DNA of 64,000 nucleotides from Luteitalea pratensis (GCF_001618865.1 NZ_CP015136.1:558001-622000), one strand, 5' to 3'. Positions 35,059 through 44,656 are shown, counted from the first letter of the stretch. The notes: generated from the sequence alone by a model not told the origin. Numbers and translations: made by a program.

Positions 35059-35619
35059 TCAGTCGATCTGCTCGAGTTCGACCTGTCGTTCCGCGTCTGT
35101 CTTCAGGCCGTTCTCTACCGAGAACTCGCCGAAGCCGATGGCCAGTGACTGCGCGAGCATCCGCTCGACGTGGTTGTTGACGGTGCCCTCGAGCTTCACC
35201 CGCCCCTGGTCCACGACGATGTGGATCGGCGGGTTGGCCATCGACGCGTAATGCCAGAAGGACGGGTTGCCGTAAATGGCCCGGGCGATGCGCAATCGCA
35301 ACTCCTCGTCGAAGCGCGACACGGGCAGCACCTGGATCTGGTTGTCCACCTTGCGGACGCCCTCGACGCGCGAGACACGCCGCGTCAGGTCCTCCACCTT
35401 GAACGGCATCGTCACCTTGCCAGTGAGCGTGACCACGCCGTCCTGGACGGTGGCGTTCACGCTGTCGAACACGGTGAAGTTGACGTACTGCTGCACCTGG
35501 CGCGCGACGCCCTGGAATACCTGGAAGTCCTTGCGCTCGGGGATGTCTTCGGCGCGAGCCGCGCCCGAGAGCGCAAGGAGGAGAAGACCTGCACCTGCGA
35601 AATGAAGATGGCGAATCAT
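35059..35619 (-). CDS. Periplasmic BON-domain protein
   Basis: 186 aa with a signal peptide (MIRHLHFAGAGLLLLALSG...RAED). Two BON-like modules: about 40-100 (NATVQDGVVTLTGKV with VEGVRKVDNQIQVLP) and about 110-175 (VVDQGRVKLEGTVNNHVERM). BON proteins such as OsmY bind membranes or stabilise the periplasm under stress. The GG-x-V-x-L-x-G pattern is recognisable in both. It ends at a strong terminator and is divergent from the MFS gene. Confidence 0.88.
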   Translation of the reverse strand: MIRHLHFAGAGLLLLALSGAARAEDIPERKDFQVFQGVARQVQQYVNFTVFDSVNATVQDGVVTLTGKVTMPFKVEDLTRRVSRVEGVRKVDNQIQVLPVSRFDEELRLRIARAIYGNPSFWHYASMANPPIHIVVDQGRVKLEGTVNNHVERMLAQSLAIGFGEFSVENGLKTDAERQVELEQID

Positions 35620-35817
35620 TGCTGTTGGTAACGCACGACCCGGGGCGCTCGCTGGCTGGCTTCCCGGACGCTCGGTGCGTCCTCCGTGACCTTCTCTTGA
35701 TCAAACCTCGTGCCAGTGGACATGTGGCTCAGGACGCGATATCGCACGTTTCGCCATGATTCCGCCTGTGCCCTGCAGGCGACTGCGAGCCGGTCCGCTG
35801 TCGCTTGCAAGTGACAG

Positions 35818-37176
35818 GTGGCAGAATGGCCGCCCGTGCCCAAGACGACGAGCTGGTTCGGGTGGTGGCGAGAGGCGCCGGTCGATGCCAGGCGGGCGCT
35901 CTGGGCCGCGGCGCTCGGCTGGATGCTCGACGCATTCGACGTGATGCTCTACGCGCTGGTGCTGACCGCGGTCATGGGTGACCTCGGCCTGACCAAGGCC
36001 ACGGCCGGGCTCATCGGGTCGGTGACGCTCGTGGCTGGGGCTGTCGGTGGCGTTGCGTTCGGCCTCGTGGCGGATCGCCACGGTCGCACCAAGGCACTGA
36101 TGGGCAGCATCCTCATGTACTCGGTCTTCACGGCGCTGTGTGGGTTATCGCAGACCGGCCTGCAACTCGCGCTGTTCCGGATCGGGCTTGGCCTCGGCAT
36201 GGGCGGCGAATGGGCGAGTGGCGCGGCGCTGGTGGCCGAGACGTGGCCGGACGAGCACCGCGGCAAGGCGCTCGGCCTGATGCAGAGCGCGTGGGCGATC
36301 GGGTACGCGCTGGCGGCGGTCGTGACGAGTCTCGTGTTGCCGGTGTGGGGCTGGCGCGCGGTGTTCCTCGTCGGAGTGTTGCCGGCGCTTTTCACGGTGT
36401 GGATCAGGCGGTCGGTGCGCGAACCCGCGTTGTGGCGTGAGTCGGTGCAGCAGACTCGGCGCGGTTCGCAAGTCACCGTTCACCCTGGCAGTCCAGGTCC
36501 GGACCAGGGCGGACCGCTGGGTGGCCCGGCTCCCGGCGTGCGCGGCGGTGTTGGCGCCGCGCTGGCGGCGGTCGTGGCCGACGGACGTCTCGGCCTCACG
36601 GTGGCGCTGGCGCTGATGAATGCCTGCTGCCTGTTTGCCTGGTGGGGATTCAACTCGTGGATTCCGGCCTACCTGTCGCTGTCGCCTTCGCAGGGCGGCA
36701 TGGGGCTCGACGCACGGGCCATGGCCTGGCTCGTCGTCTTCATGCAGGTCGGCATGTGGTTCGGGTATGTCACGTTCGGGGCCGTCGCCGACGTCTTCGG
36801 ACGCAGGCGCACGTACGTCACCTATCTCCTCATGGCGGCAATGCTCCTGGGCCTGTACGCGCAGGTCCGGTCGCCCTTGGTGCTCCTGTTGCTCGGACCG
36901 TTCGTGGCGTTCTTCGGCACTGGCTACTTCACCGGGTTCGGCATCGTCACGGCCGAGTCGTATCCCACGGCGGTGCGGGCGACCGCGCAGGGGCTGACCT
37001 ACAACACGGGTCGATTGGCGAGCGCGGCGGCGCCCTTCGTCGTCGGCTCCCTGGCGGATCAGCGCGGGTTCACGGCAGCCTTCAGCGTCGTCGCCCTGGC
37101 CTTCCTGGTGGCTGCGGCGTGGTGGATCGTGATCCCGGAGACACGCGGGCGATCGGTCAGAGCATCAGCAGCGTGA
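35818..37176 (+). CDS. Major facilitator superfamily transporter
   Basis: 452 aa with 12 predicted membrane spans. MFS signatures are GLVADRHGRTKALMG after TM2 and AVADVFGRRRTYVTYLL after TM8. ALGWMLDAFDVMLYALVL in TM1 is of the type seen in organic-acid and aromatic-acid H+ symporters (DAFD). The substrate is unknown. A long Gly/Pro-rich central loop (HPGSPGPDQGGPLGGPAPG) is atypical. It starts at GTG 35818, with GTG 35836 as an alternative. Its last 20 bases overlap the 3' end of the convergent ZIP gene. Confidence 0.88.
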   Translation: MAEWPPVPKTTSWFGWWREAPVDARRALWAAALGWMLDAFDVMLYALVLTAVMGDLGLTKATAGLIGSVTLVAGAVGGVAFGLVADRHGRTKALMGSILMYSVFTALCGLSQTGLQLALFRIGLGLGMGGEWASGAALVAETWPDEHRGKALGLMQSAWAIGYALAAVVTSLVLPVWGWRAVFLVGVLPALFTVWIRRSVREPALWRESVQQTRRGSQVTVHPGSPGPDQGGPLGGPAPGVRGGVGAALAAVVADGRLGLTVALALMNACCLFAWWGFNSWIPAYLSLSPSQGGMGLDARAMAWLVVFMQVGMWFGYVTFGAVADVFGRRRTYVTYLLMAAMLLGLYAQVRSPLVLLLLGPFVAFFGTGYFTGFGIVTAESYPTAVRATAQGLTYNTGRLASAAAPFVVGSLADQRGFTAAFSVVALAFLVAAAWWIVIPETRGRSVRASAA

Positions 37177-37897
37177 AGAGCCCGGCGCTGATGAGGAGTA
37201 CCTGCGCGACCGGGTTCACATCGACGTGGCCCTGGTGCAGGCTGGGGATCAGATCCGACATCGCCACGTAGAGGAAGCTGCCTGCGGCAAAGGCGATCAC
37301 GTACGGCAGCACGGTCGGCAACTGGTTCAGCGCCAGATACACGAACAAGGCACCGACCAGGCCCCCTAGTCCGGACAGGAGATTCAGGGCGAGCGCCTGC
37401 ACGCGTCCGTAGCCCGCCTTGAGCAGGATGGCGGCGTCGCCGAGTTCCTGCGGAATCTCGTGGGCGGCGGCGGCGAGGGCCGTGGTCACGCCGAGCCAGG
37501 GCGAGGTCAGCGTGGCGGCGGCGATGATGGCGCCGTCGACGAACGTGTGGAATGCGTCGCCGACGATCACGAGGCTGGCGGCGCTGTTGTGCACCTCGCA
37601 CTCATGCGTGTCGTGACAGTGCCGCCAGAGCACCAGCTTTTCGAGGATGAAGAAGGTCAGGATGCCGAGCAGCAATGCGCCAAGCGCGCGTTCGGACGGC
37701 AGCGTCTCGAGCGCCTTTGGCACCAGGTGGAGCAGCGACAGCCCCAGCAGCGTGCCCACTGCGTAGCTCACCAACCAGGAGACCAACCGCTCGCGCGCCT
37801 CGTCCCCGAACAGGTAGATCCCCGACGCCACCAGCACGCCGAGGAAGCTGCCGGCGGCACTGAGCGCCATCGCGAGGACGAAGGGAGACACGGACAC
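37157..37897 (-). CDS. ZIP-family divalent metal transporter
   Basis: 246 aa, eight hydrophobic spans. The ZIP metal-path motifs are clear: TM4 DAFHTFVDGAIIAAA and TM5 ALAAAAHEIPQELGDAAIL. A His/Cys-rich loop (WRHCHDTHECEVHN) between TM3 and TM4 could bind metal in the cytoplasm. It imports zinc, iron or manganese; which one cannot be told. The stop lies within the MFS coding end, giving a 20-base tail-to-tail overlap, so the two genes lack a terminator between them. Confidence 0.92.
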   Translation of the reverse strand: MSVSPFVLAMALSAAGSFLGVLVASGIYLFGDEARERLVSWLVSYAVGTLLGLSLLHLVPKALETLPSERALGALLLGILTFFILEKLVLWRHCHDTHECEVHNSAASLVIVGDAFHTFVDGAIIAAATLTSPWLGVTTALAAAAHEIPQELGDAAILLKAGYGRVQALALNLLSGLGGLVGALFVYLALNQLPTVLPYVIAFAAGSFLYVAMSDLIPSLHQGHVDVNPVAQVLLISAGLFTLLML

Positions 37898-38008
37898 GGC
37901 CAGCCATCATAGCTGGCCGGGCATTTTACGCATTCAGTCAATGCTGGAAGGCCGAAATGCTGGAATGTCGAGTTCCCACACTGGTTTCGACTCCGGCATT
38001 ACGGGGTT

Positions 38009-39058
38009 CTATTGTGCCAAGTACCCCCGTCGCGCCCTCACGTGGTATTGCCCACCCGGCACCTCGACTTCGATCTGGTGCCAGCGGCCGTCTTTCGACC
38101 GCGGCGGGACATAGCCGATCGAGTACTGCTGCGACAGTTCGTCGGCGATGCTCGCAGTCGCCGGCTCGAGATCGTTGGCATACCGGATCACCTCGGTTCG
38201 TCCGCCGCTGTCGTCCGTGATGGCTCGCAGCACGTTCACGTTCACCGCATCGTTTGCTCCGGCATGGCGGCCCGGCTGGCGCGGCTGCGGTTGATTCCAA
38301 CCCCCGCCACCGCGGCTGCCGGGGACCGGGAACGGAAACGGCAGCCGCACCCGCGGTTGTCCGGACCACGTGCCCGGGCCCGACCCGCCGTAATTGCCGG
38401 TCGACCCAGAGCCATCGATGCCGATCGCGTAGACGAGCACTTCCGTCTCGCGAATCAGGGACTGCAGCGCCTCGGCCTCGGTGCTGCTGTCGGTGTCGTT
38501 GCCATCGGAGATCACCACCACCGCCTTCTTCTTGTGCCGGCCGGTCTGCGCCACCGGGACCGCCTCAGCGACGGCGTCGTACAGCGCCGTGCCGCCCCGC
38601 GGCCGAAGCCGCCGGAGCGCGTTGGCGAGTTGCTGGCGGTCCGTGGTCCAGTCGCTCACCATGTCGCTGCGGTCGGAGAAGCCGAGGATGAAGACCTCGT
38701 CCTCGGGCTGCAACAGGTCGTAGAGGAAGCGATCGAGCGCCGACTGCGCGGCACGGAACTTCTCGCCGGCCATGCTGCCGCTGACATCGAGCACGATGCC
38801 GAGACTCACGGGCACGCGCTCGCTGCTGAAATGCGAGATCTGTTGTCGCTGGCCGTCTTCGCGCACGAGGAAGTCCTCCTTGCGCAGGCGGGACGCGAAT
38901 CGACCGGTGCCGTCGGTCACCGTCGCGGTGACGTTGATCAGCTCGGTCGTGCTGCGAAACCGAAAGCCGTCCTGCTGGGCGGCCAGTGACCCTACGGCAA
39001 GGGACGCGATCAGGACCGGCAGCGCAATGCGAAAGCGGGAGATGGCGCTTGTGTTCAT
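38009..39058 (-). CDS. VWFA-related protein of the acidobacterial type
   Basis: 349 aa. Signal peptide MNTSAISRFRIALPVLIASL...LAAQ. The N-terminal beta region FRSTTELINVTATVTDGTGR...LRKEDFLVREDGQRQQISHF and the VWA domain with MIDAS GIVLDVSGSMAG match the VWFA-related acidobacterial family (TIGR03436 type). A Gly/Pro/Gln-rich insert breaks the VWA domain. The end GRWHQIEVEVPG...VRARRGYLA is also typical. It is probably a secreted, metal-dependent adhesion or assembly protein. It is the last gene of a three-gene operon, 13 bases after the membrane protein. Confidence 0.92.
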   Translation of the reverse strand: MNTSAISRFRIALPVLIASLAVGSLAAQQDGFRFRSTTELINVTATVTDGTGRFASRLRKEDFLVREDGQRQQISHFSSERVPVSLGIVLDVSGSMAGEKFRAAQSALDRFLYDLLQPEDEVFILGFSDRSDMVSDWTTDRQQLANALRRLRPRGGTALYDAVAEAVPVAQTGRHKKKAVVVISDGNDTDSSTEAEALQSLIRETEVLVYAIGIDGSGSTGNYGGSGPGTWSGQPRVRLPFPFPVPGSRGGGGWNQPQPRQPGRHAGANDAVNVNVLRAITDDSGGRTEVIRYANDLEPATASIADELSQQYSIGYVPPRSKDGRWHQIEVEVPGGQYHVRARRGYLAQ

Positions 39059-39071
39059 GGCAGTCACCAGG

Positions 39072-40025
39072 TCACGACGAAGTCGATGAAGCACGGGTGC
39101 GACGATCCGCATGCGCCACCAGGCTGCCGTCCGGCGCCCGGAACGTGACGCGGTAGCGGCGCACGTCGGCGTGCGAGGGCAATTCGACGGCAAAGGCCGT
39201 TTCCTGCCCGGGCCGCAGCTGCGTGGCTCGCAGGGGCGCGCGACCGCTGCCAAGCACGCCACCGGCGGTGTCGAGCAGCATCACGCTCGCCACGACATCG
39301 ACGCGGTCCGATCCGGAGACCGGATTGCGGACGATGCCGCGCACGACGAGCGCGCCCTTGTGCTGCTCGTGGGCCAACGACAACAGCTCGAGCGGCATGC
39401 CTCCGGTCGCCGGTGCGGTGGCTTGCGCCGAGGAAGTGGCACGGGCTGCCGCCGGCGCCGGCGTGTCGGACGTGAACCACGTGTAGGCCACTGCGAGGAG
39501 CGCGGCGAGCAGCGCACCCAGCATGACGATCGCGAACCCGCTGCGTCGCTGCGGTTCGGGCGCCTCGCCGAAAAGTCCTGCCGGCCGCGGTGACGTCGCA
39601 TCGACGCTGCCGAAGTCGTCGTTGGCGTCGCTGCCATCAGAACGGGTCGAGGCCGCACTTGCGCGCGCCGTCGGGCCGCTTGCCGCCCTCATCCAGTCGG
39701 AGCGCTCGCTGACGAAGTCCCGGCCAGAAGTCGGCTCGTCCTCCAGGAAGATGAGTTCCGGCACCGCCGGCACCGCCGACGCCCCGGCGACGACCGGTGT
39801 CGGCGCTGGAGCCGGCAACGGCGGCCTGGCGGCGCGAGCGGACACGAAGCCCACGTGTCCGGCGCGCGCAGGCGGATCCCAGCCCGAGGTGTCGTCTCCG
39901 TCGATGGCGGCGGTCAGCAGGGCCACGCGCGCGTCGGCGCGGCGCTGCTCGTCACGGAGCAGGCGGTAGGCGAACCAGCCGAGGCTGGCGGCCATCACGA
40001 GAGCGGCGATGGTGACAAACAACAT
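39072..40025 (-). CDS. Two-TM membrane protein with periplasmic beta domain, unknown
   Basis: 317 aa. TM1 at residues 2-22 (FVTIAALVMAASLGWFAYRL), a long low-complexity Ala/Pro/Ser linker (about 50-165), TM2 near 170-190 (FAIVMLGALLAALLAVAYTW), then a C-terminal domain (about 215-305) with VVRGIVRNPVSG...LRPGQETAFAVELP resembling FxLYD-type domains. No catalytic motif. It lies 9 bases after the TonB-like gene and 13 before the VWA gene, so the three products probably work together in the envelope. Confidence 0.72.
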   Translation of the reverse strand: MLFVTIAALVMAASLGWFAYRLLRDEQRRADARVALLTAAIDGDDTSGWDPPARAGHVGFVSARAARPPLPAPAPTPVVAGASAVPAVPELIFLEDEPTSGRDFVSERSDWMRAASGPTARASAASTRSDGSDANDDFGSVDATSPRPAGLFGEAPEPQRRSGFAIVMLGALLAALLAVAYTWFTSDTPAPAAARATSSAQATAPATGGMPLELLSLAHEQHKGALVVRGIVRNPVSGSDRVDVVASVMLLDTAGGVLGSGRAPLRATQLRPGQETAFAVELPSHADVRRYRVTFRAPDGSLVAHADRRTRASSTSS

Positions 40026-40034
40026 GGCAGTTCC

Positions 40035-41114
40035 TCAGCGCAACGTGAATTCAACGGCGACTTCGACGATCACATCGACCGGGCGTCCCTTGCGTGTCGC
40101 GGCGGCGAACGTCCAGCGACGCACCGCCTGTATGGCCTGCTGATCGAGACCCGCGCCGAGCCCCTTCAGCACCCGCACGTCGCCGACGCGGCCGTCGTGG
40201 CGCACCACGATTTCGAGCACCACTTCGCCCTCGAGCCCTCGACGACGGGCGTCTTCGGTGTAGTCCGGCTTGACCTCGTTCAACAGGCGCGGTGGCTGGA
40301 TGCCGCTGCCAGGACGGAACGGCCCGCCGCCCTCACCGCCACCCTCGCCCTCGCCGACACCAGAGCCGGTTCCTTCGCCGAGCCCGGTGCCCTTGCCGGT
40401 TCCCGCACCTCCGCCGTCACCGGGGCCGCGGCTGGGCGGTGCCGCAGGCCGCTGCTCGAGCACGCCTGGCTGCGTGACCGGATCATTGCTGCGGGCGGCG
40501 ATCGGCGCTTCCACCGGCGGCAATGGCTCGGGATCCGGCGGCGTCGGCGGTGGTTCCTGGATCTTCGGCGCCGGGGCTTCTGGCGGCGGCTGACGTTCGG
40601 GAATCGGGCTCTTCAGAGCTGATGTCCCCGTCCGCTTCGCCTGAGAGGCGGGGCGTTTCATGCGTAGCCCGCCGCCTCCACCTCCACCACCAGGGCCGGG
40701 CAGGTTGAGATAAACCATCCGCAACTTCTCGGATGGCACCGGGTCGACGGTATTGGCTGCCGACGAGCCGAGGGGGACGAGCGTTGCCAGCAGCAGGCCA
40801 CCCAGGACCATGCCGTGCACGGCGGCAGAGGCCGCGGCAGGCAGCCCGGGTGAACGCTCGGCTCCTCGTGCGCGGGAGAACAACGAGCCCGGTGTTGCCG
40901 TGATCGCGGGTGCAGAGGAGTGGGCCGCGAAGGGCCCTGCCCTCAGGCGTCGCGCGGCGTCCACGGCGTCCACGTAGGGCACGAACTCGCCATCGATGCT
41001 ACGGATATCGCCCGATGCGATGAGATCCGAGACGACGTCGGCGCGCGCCCCCGAGGCGCGGGCGATGTCGCGGGCGGTGAAGACGTCGGGCAGCGTGCGC
41101 GGAGGCAATGGCAT
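40035..41114 (-). CDS. TonB-type energy transducer with N-terminal MerR-like helix-turn-helix
   Basis: 359 aa from ATG 41114. Residues about 10-60 (FTARDIARASGARADVVSDL...YVDAVDAARRL) look like a MerR/excisionase-type HTH, unusual for this family. A TM helix follows near residue 100 (VHGMVLGGLLLATLVPLG), then a long Pro/Gly-rich spacer with PPPTPPDPEPLPPVEAP and runs of Gly, and a C-terminal TonB domain (LNEVKPDYTEDARRRGLEGE and VRRWTFAAATRKGRPV). The TonB end should contact outer-membrane partners, while the HTH would face the cytoplasm. First gene of the operon with the membrane and VWA proteins. Confidence 0.85.
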   Translation of the reverse strand: MPLPPRTLPDVFTARDIARASGARADVVSDLIASGDIRSIDGEFVPYVDAVDAARRLRAGPFAAHSSAPAITATPGSLFSRARGAERSPGLPAAASAAVHGMVLGGLLLATLVPLGSSAANTVDPVPSEKLRMVYLNLPGPGGGGGGGGLRMKRPASQAKRTGTSALKSPIPERQPPPEAPAPKIQEPPPTPPDPEPLPPVEAPIAARSNDPVTQPGVLEQRPAAPPSRGPGDGGGAGTGKGTGLGEGTGSGVGEGEGGGEGGGPFRPGSGIQPPRLLNEVKPDYTEDARRRGLEGEVVLEIVVRHDGRVGDVRVLKGLGAGLDQQAIQAVRRWTFAAATRKGRPVDVIVEVAVEFTLR

Positions 41115-41251
41115 CTCGGAACCCCTGAGGGGCAAGTGGCGCCAGGCATATCCGCAACAACCGTGCCTGCCCCGAGGCAGGCCGAATCGGCGTAAATGGC
41201 TGATTCGGTGCGACCGAACGCCTGTCCGGTTGTGGTGGGTCAGGACATCCG

Positions 41252-41271
41252 TTGTCCACTCGCGTGGACAA
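41252..41271. terminator. Perfect 8-bp hairpin downstream of the methyltransferase gene
   Basis: TTGTCCAC, loop TCGC, GTGGACAA, 20 bases beyond the methyltransferase stop. No strong T tract on the - strand. It may be a terminator or an operator in the gap before the TonB-like gene. Confidence 0.45.
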
Positions 41272-41290
41272 AACGGGCGGACACGCCGCG

Positions 41291-41839
41291 TCAGGCCGAG
41301 GTGGGCTGGCCCTTCAGGGCTTCGACGATGCCGAAGCCGTCGCGCTCGAAGAGGACGCGCGCACCCCGGAAGTGCACGCCCGTGGCGGCCTGCACGGCGG
41401 CGGGTGGGGGAGCACCTGCCTCCTTCTGCCGCACGACCAGCACCACCCGGCCGCCCGGCCGCAGCACTCGCCGGATCTCCGGCAGGAGCGCCGCAAACGG
41501 GGCCGACACTGCGTCGACGAGCACCAGATCGAAGTCGCCTTCCTCGAACGGCAGGCGATCGACGGGGCTCTCGACCACTTCCACCAGCACACCTGCCGTC
41601 TCAGCGCTGGCCTCGAGGCGTCCCGCCTCGTCGGCCGACGCCGCATGAGCCACGGCTCGCCCGCTGAGGCCCGTCACTCTCGCCAGGGCAGCGATCAGGC
41701 CTGGGTCGCCGGCACCAAAGCTGAGGAGCCGATCGCCCAGGCGGGCGCCGATCATGCGCGTCAACAGCTCGTAACGGCCGGGATCGCCGCGGAGCCAGCG
41801 CACCAGGGCATTGGAGGCGATGACGTCGGAGAGTGACAC
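41291..41839 (-). CDS. Class I SAM-dependent methyltransferase
   Basis: 182 aa, short. The SAM-binding region is RLLSFGAGDPGLIAALARV (motif I with GxGxP/G), an acidic residue near ADEAGRLEAS, and FDLVLVDAVSAPFAALLPEI...LRPGGRVVLVV (motifs IV-VI). Methyltransf_11-like fold; target unknown. It begins right beside the start of the divergent membrane-protein gene, about 100 bases apart. The UbiE-like look is not specific enough for a symbol. Confidence 0.8.
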   Translation of the reverse strand: MSLSDVIASNALVRWLRGDPGRYELLTRMIGARLGDRLLSFGAGDPGLIAALARVTGLSGRAVAHAASADEAGRLEASAETAGVLVEVVESPVDRLPFEEGDFDLVLVDAVSAPFAALLPEIRRVLRPGGRVVLVVRQKEAGAPPPAAVQAATGVHFRGARVLFERDGFGIVEALKGQPTSA

Positions 41840-41940
41840 GAGAACAGACTAATGCAGGTCGCACGGCACGCGCGGCGCGTGGAGGTCGTGCAAGAATCCT
41901 GCATCGTGACGAGCCCAGCTTTCGTGAGGTCGAGATCCTG

Positions 41941-42471
41941 ATGCGCGCATCGAAGCTGCAGCCGGCGCTGCTCGGCGGGGTGGTGATCGGGACGCTGTCG
42001 GCACTGCCCGTGATCTCAATGGGGAACTGCGTGTGCTGTTTGTGGGTGATTCTGGGCGGGGTCTTGGCCACGTACCTGCTCCAGCAAGCGCAGCCGACAC
42101 CCGTCGAGGGCATTGATGGCGCCATCACCGGGCTGCTTGCCGGGCTCGTGGGCGCTGTCGTCGGATCCCTCGTATCGATCCCCATCCAGATGGTCATGGG
42201 GTCGATGCAGGGGGACCTGCTGCGACGCATCCTCGACCAGGGCGGCGGCGACATGCCTGCCGAGATGCGCGACGCGCTGCAGTCGCTCGCGCGCGGCGGC
42301 GTGGGCGGTGCCCTGATGCTGCTCGGCTTCGTGATGAGCCTGCTGGTGAATGCAATCTTCGGCGCCATCGGCGGGCTGCTGGGCACCGTCATGTTCAAGC
42401 CGGCACTGCCACCGACTCCGCCGCCCGTGCCCGGCTTTGCCGACAGCAGCCGGCCGCACGCGCCCGAGTAG
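41941..42471 (+). CDS. Small Gly-rich membrane protein, unknown
   Basis: 176 aa from ATG 41941; the frame is open further upstream to 41833 without a better start. Hydrophobic segments lie near 8-30 (PALLGGVVIGTLSALPVISM), 35-45 (CCLWVILGGVLATYLL), 60-85 (GAITGLLAGLVGAVVGSLV) and 120-150 (GALMLLGFVMSLLVNAIFG). A Cys-x-Cys-Cys cluster (NCVCCLW) sits at the second helix. The C-terminus is Pro-rich. Similar small proteins with a GNCVCC-like motif occur in soil bacteria; no function is established. Confidence 0.72.
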   Translation: MRASKLQPALLGGVVIGTLSALPVISMGNCVCCLWVILGGVLATYLLQQAQPTPVEGIDGAITGLLAGLVGAVVGSLVSIPIQMVMGSMQGDLLRRILDQGGGDMPAEMRDALQSLARGGVGGALMLLGFVMSLLVNAIFGAIGGLLGTVMFKPALPPTPPPVPGFADSSRPHAPE

Positions 42472-42481
42472 CGCGATGACC

Positions 42482-42667
42482 GGTTGTCAAAGTAGAAAGG
42501 GCGAAAGGTCGAGAAGGGCTAAACGGCACTACCGAAGGCGGAAGGCCGAACAATCCAAGGCGCCAAAGGCGACGACCGTCCTTCCCAAACTTTGACCTTC
42601 CTTGCGTGAGCCACTTCGCGCGATCCGCCTTTTGCAGTTCTTTTCGCCCTTTTCGCCCTTTTCGCCC
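42482..42667. repeat. AAAGGGCG-rich stretch and CCCTTTTCG 9-mer array upstream of acs
   Basis: 42641-42667 is three exact TTTTCGCCC units. The opposite-strand relative (AAAGGGCGAAAGG, GGCGGAAGG, GGCGCCAAAGG) is spread over 42492-42572, so the two sides can pair in part. acs begins 24 bases after the array. Confidence 0.8.
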
Positions 42668-42691
42668 TTTCTCCTTTGATAGGATTCCGCC

Positions 42692-44656
42692 ATGTCGGAG
42701 TCCTCTCCTCCCAACATCCAGGCGCTGCTCGACGAGCAACGCACTTTCCCTCCCTCCGAGCAGTTCACGCGCACGGCGAACGTTCGCGATCGCGCGGTCT
42801 ACGACGAGGCCGCCGCAGACCCTGAAGCGTTCTGGAAGGCGCAGGCGGAGCAGCTCGAGTGGATCGAGCCGTTCCACACGGTGCTGGAATGGAACCCGCC
42901 GCACGCGAAGTGGTTCGTCGGCGGCAAGCTGAACGCGGCGGTCAACTGCGTCGACCGTCACGTACGCAACGGACGTCGCAACAAGGCCGCCATCGTCTGG
43001 GAGGGTGAGCCGGGCGATCGGCGCACGCTGACGTATTTCGACCTGCAGCGCGAGGTCAACCTCGCCGCCAACGTGCTGAAGTCACTGGGCGTCAAGCGCG
43101 GCGACCGCGTCGCGATGTACATGCCGCTCATCCCCGAGCTGGCGATCGCGATGCTGGCCTGTGCCCGCATTGGCGCCATCCATTCGGTCGTCTTCGGCGG
43201 CTTCAGTGCCGAGGCCCTCGCCGATCGGATCAACGACTCGCAATGCACCCTGCTGGTCACCGCCGATGGCGGCTACCGCCGCGGCTCCCTGCTGCCACTC
43301 AAGCAGATTGCCGACGAGGCGCTCAAGCACACGCCGTCGATCAAGAACGTGCTGATCGTGAAGCGCGACTCGTCGGATCGCTTCCCGGTGCATGTCACCG
43401 AGGGCCGCGACCACTGGTATCACCGCATCGTGCAGGACGTGCAGGCGTGGTGCGAACCCGAGTCGATGGACAGCGAGGACATGCTGTACATCCTCTACAC
43501 GTCGGGCACGACCGGTAAGCCGAAGGGGATCGTCCACACGACGGGTGGGTACCTGACCGGCACGATGGCCACCACCAGAGCGGTCTTCGACCTCAAGGAC
43601 GACGACGTGTACTGGTGCACGGCGGACATCGGCTGGGTGACGGGGCACAGCTACGTGGTGTATGGCCCGTTGGCAGCGGGCGCGACGCTGCTGATGTACG
43701 AGGGCGCGCCGGACTGGCCGGAACGCGATCGCTTCTGGAGCCTGATCGAACGCCACGGCGTCACGATCTTCTACACCGCGCCGACGGCCATCCGGGCGTT
43801 CATGCGCTGGGGCACCGAACTGCCGCAGAAGCACGATCTGAGCAGCATCCGTCTGCTCGGATCGGTGGGCGAGCCGATCAACCCCGAAGCGTGGATGTGG
43901 TATCACGAGTTCATCGGCGGCCAGCGCTGCCCGATCGTCGACACGTGGTGGCAGACCGAGACCGGCCAGATCATGATCACGCCGTTGCCCGGGCTCACGA
44001 CCACCAAGCCTGGCTCGGCGACGCACCCGTTCCCGGGCATTTCCGTCCAGATTCGCAACGAGCGGGGTGAACCCGTCACCGAAGGCGGGGGCCTGCTCAC
44101 GATCAGCAGGCCCTGGCCCGCGATGCTGCGTGGCATCTACGGCGACCCGGAGCGGTACGCGGCGACGTACTGGAGCAAGTGGAAGGACAACGCCTACTTT
44201 GCCGGCGACGGCGCCCGCGTGGATGCCGATGGCTGCATCTGGCTGCTCGGCCGCGTGGACGACGTGCTCAACGTCAGCGGCCATCGGATCGGCACGATGG
44301 AGGTCGAGAGCGCGCTGGTCGACCATCCCGCCGTCGCGGAAGCCGCGGTCGTTGGCCGCTCGCACGACATCAAGGGACAGTCGATCACCGCGTTTGTCAC
44401 GCTCAAGGACGGCCAGCGGCCCTCCACGGGCCTCGAGCACGAACTTCGTGGTCACGTCGTCAAGAAGATCGGCGCCCTCGCCAGGCCCGAAGAGATCCAT
44501 TTCGCGGCCGACCTGCCCAAGACCCGATCGGGCAAGATCATGCGCCGCCTGCTGCGCGACATCGCCGAAGGCAAGGCGATCGGCGACACGACCACCCTGG
44601 CCGACCCCAATGTCGTGGCCAGGCTGAAGTCGCAGTACGAAAATCAGGAAGACTGA
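42692..44656 (+). CDS. acs: Acetyl-CoA synthetase (AMP-forming)
   Basis: 654 aa, standard length. It converts acetate, ATP and CoA to acetyl-CoA in the cytoplasm. Motifs: [15 protein letters not shown] (P-loop-like A3), [36 protein letters not shown] (A8 hinge) and the C-terminal [11 protein letters not shown] with Lys615, equal to the lysine that is acetylated to switch off Salmonella Acs. The acetate-pocket Trp is seen in the WWQTE block. No acetyltransferase or deacetylase gene is beside it. AGGA before the ATG serves as ribosome site. Confidence 0.96.
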   Translation: MSESSPPNIQALLDEQRTFPPSEQFTRTANVRDRAVYDEAAADPEAFWKAQAEQLEWIEPFHTVLEWNPPHAKWFVGGKLNAAVNCVDRHVRNGRRNKAAIVWEGEPGDRRTLTYFDLQREVNLAANVLKSLGVKRGDRVAMYMPLIPELAIAMLACARIGAIHSVVFGGFSAEALADRINDSQCTLLVTADGGYRRGSLLPLKQIADEALKHTPSIKNVLIVKRDSSDRFPVHVTEGRDHWYHRIVQDVQAWCEPESMDSEDMLYILYTSGTTGKPKGIVHTTGGYLTGTMATTRAVFDLKDDDVYWCTADIGWVTGHSYVVYGPLAAGATLLMYEGAPDWPERDRFWSLIERHGVTIFYTAPTAIRAFMRWGTELPQKHDLSSIRLLGSVGEPINPEAWMWYHEFIGGQRCPIVDTWWQTETGQIMITPLPGLTTTKPGSATHPFPGISVQIRNERGEPVTEGGGLLTISRPWPAMLRGIYGDPERYAATYWSKWKDNAYFAGDGARVDADGCIWLLGRVDDVLNVSGHRIGTMEVESALVDHPAVAEAAVVGRSHDIKGQSITAFVTLKDGQRPSTGLEHELRGHVVKKIGALARPEEIHFAADLPKTRSGKIMRRLLRDIAEGKAIGDTTTLADPNVVARLKSQYENQED

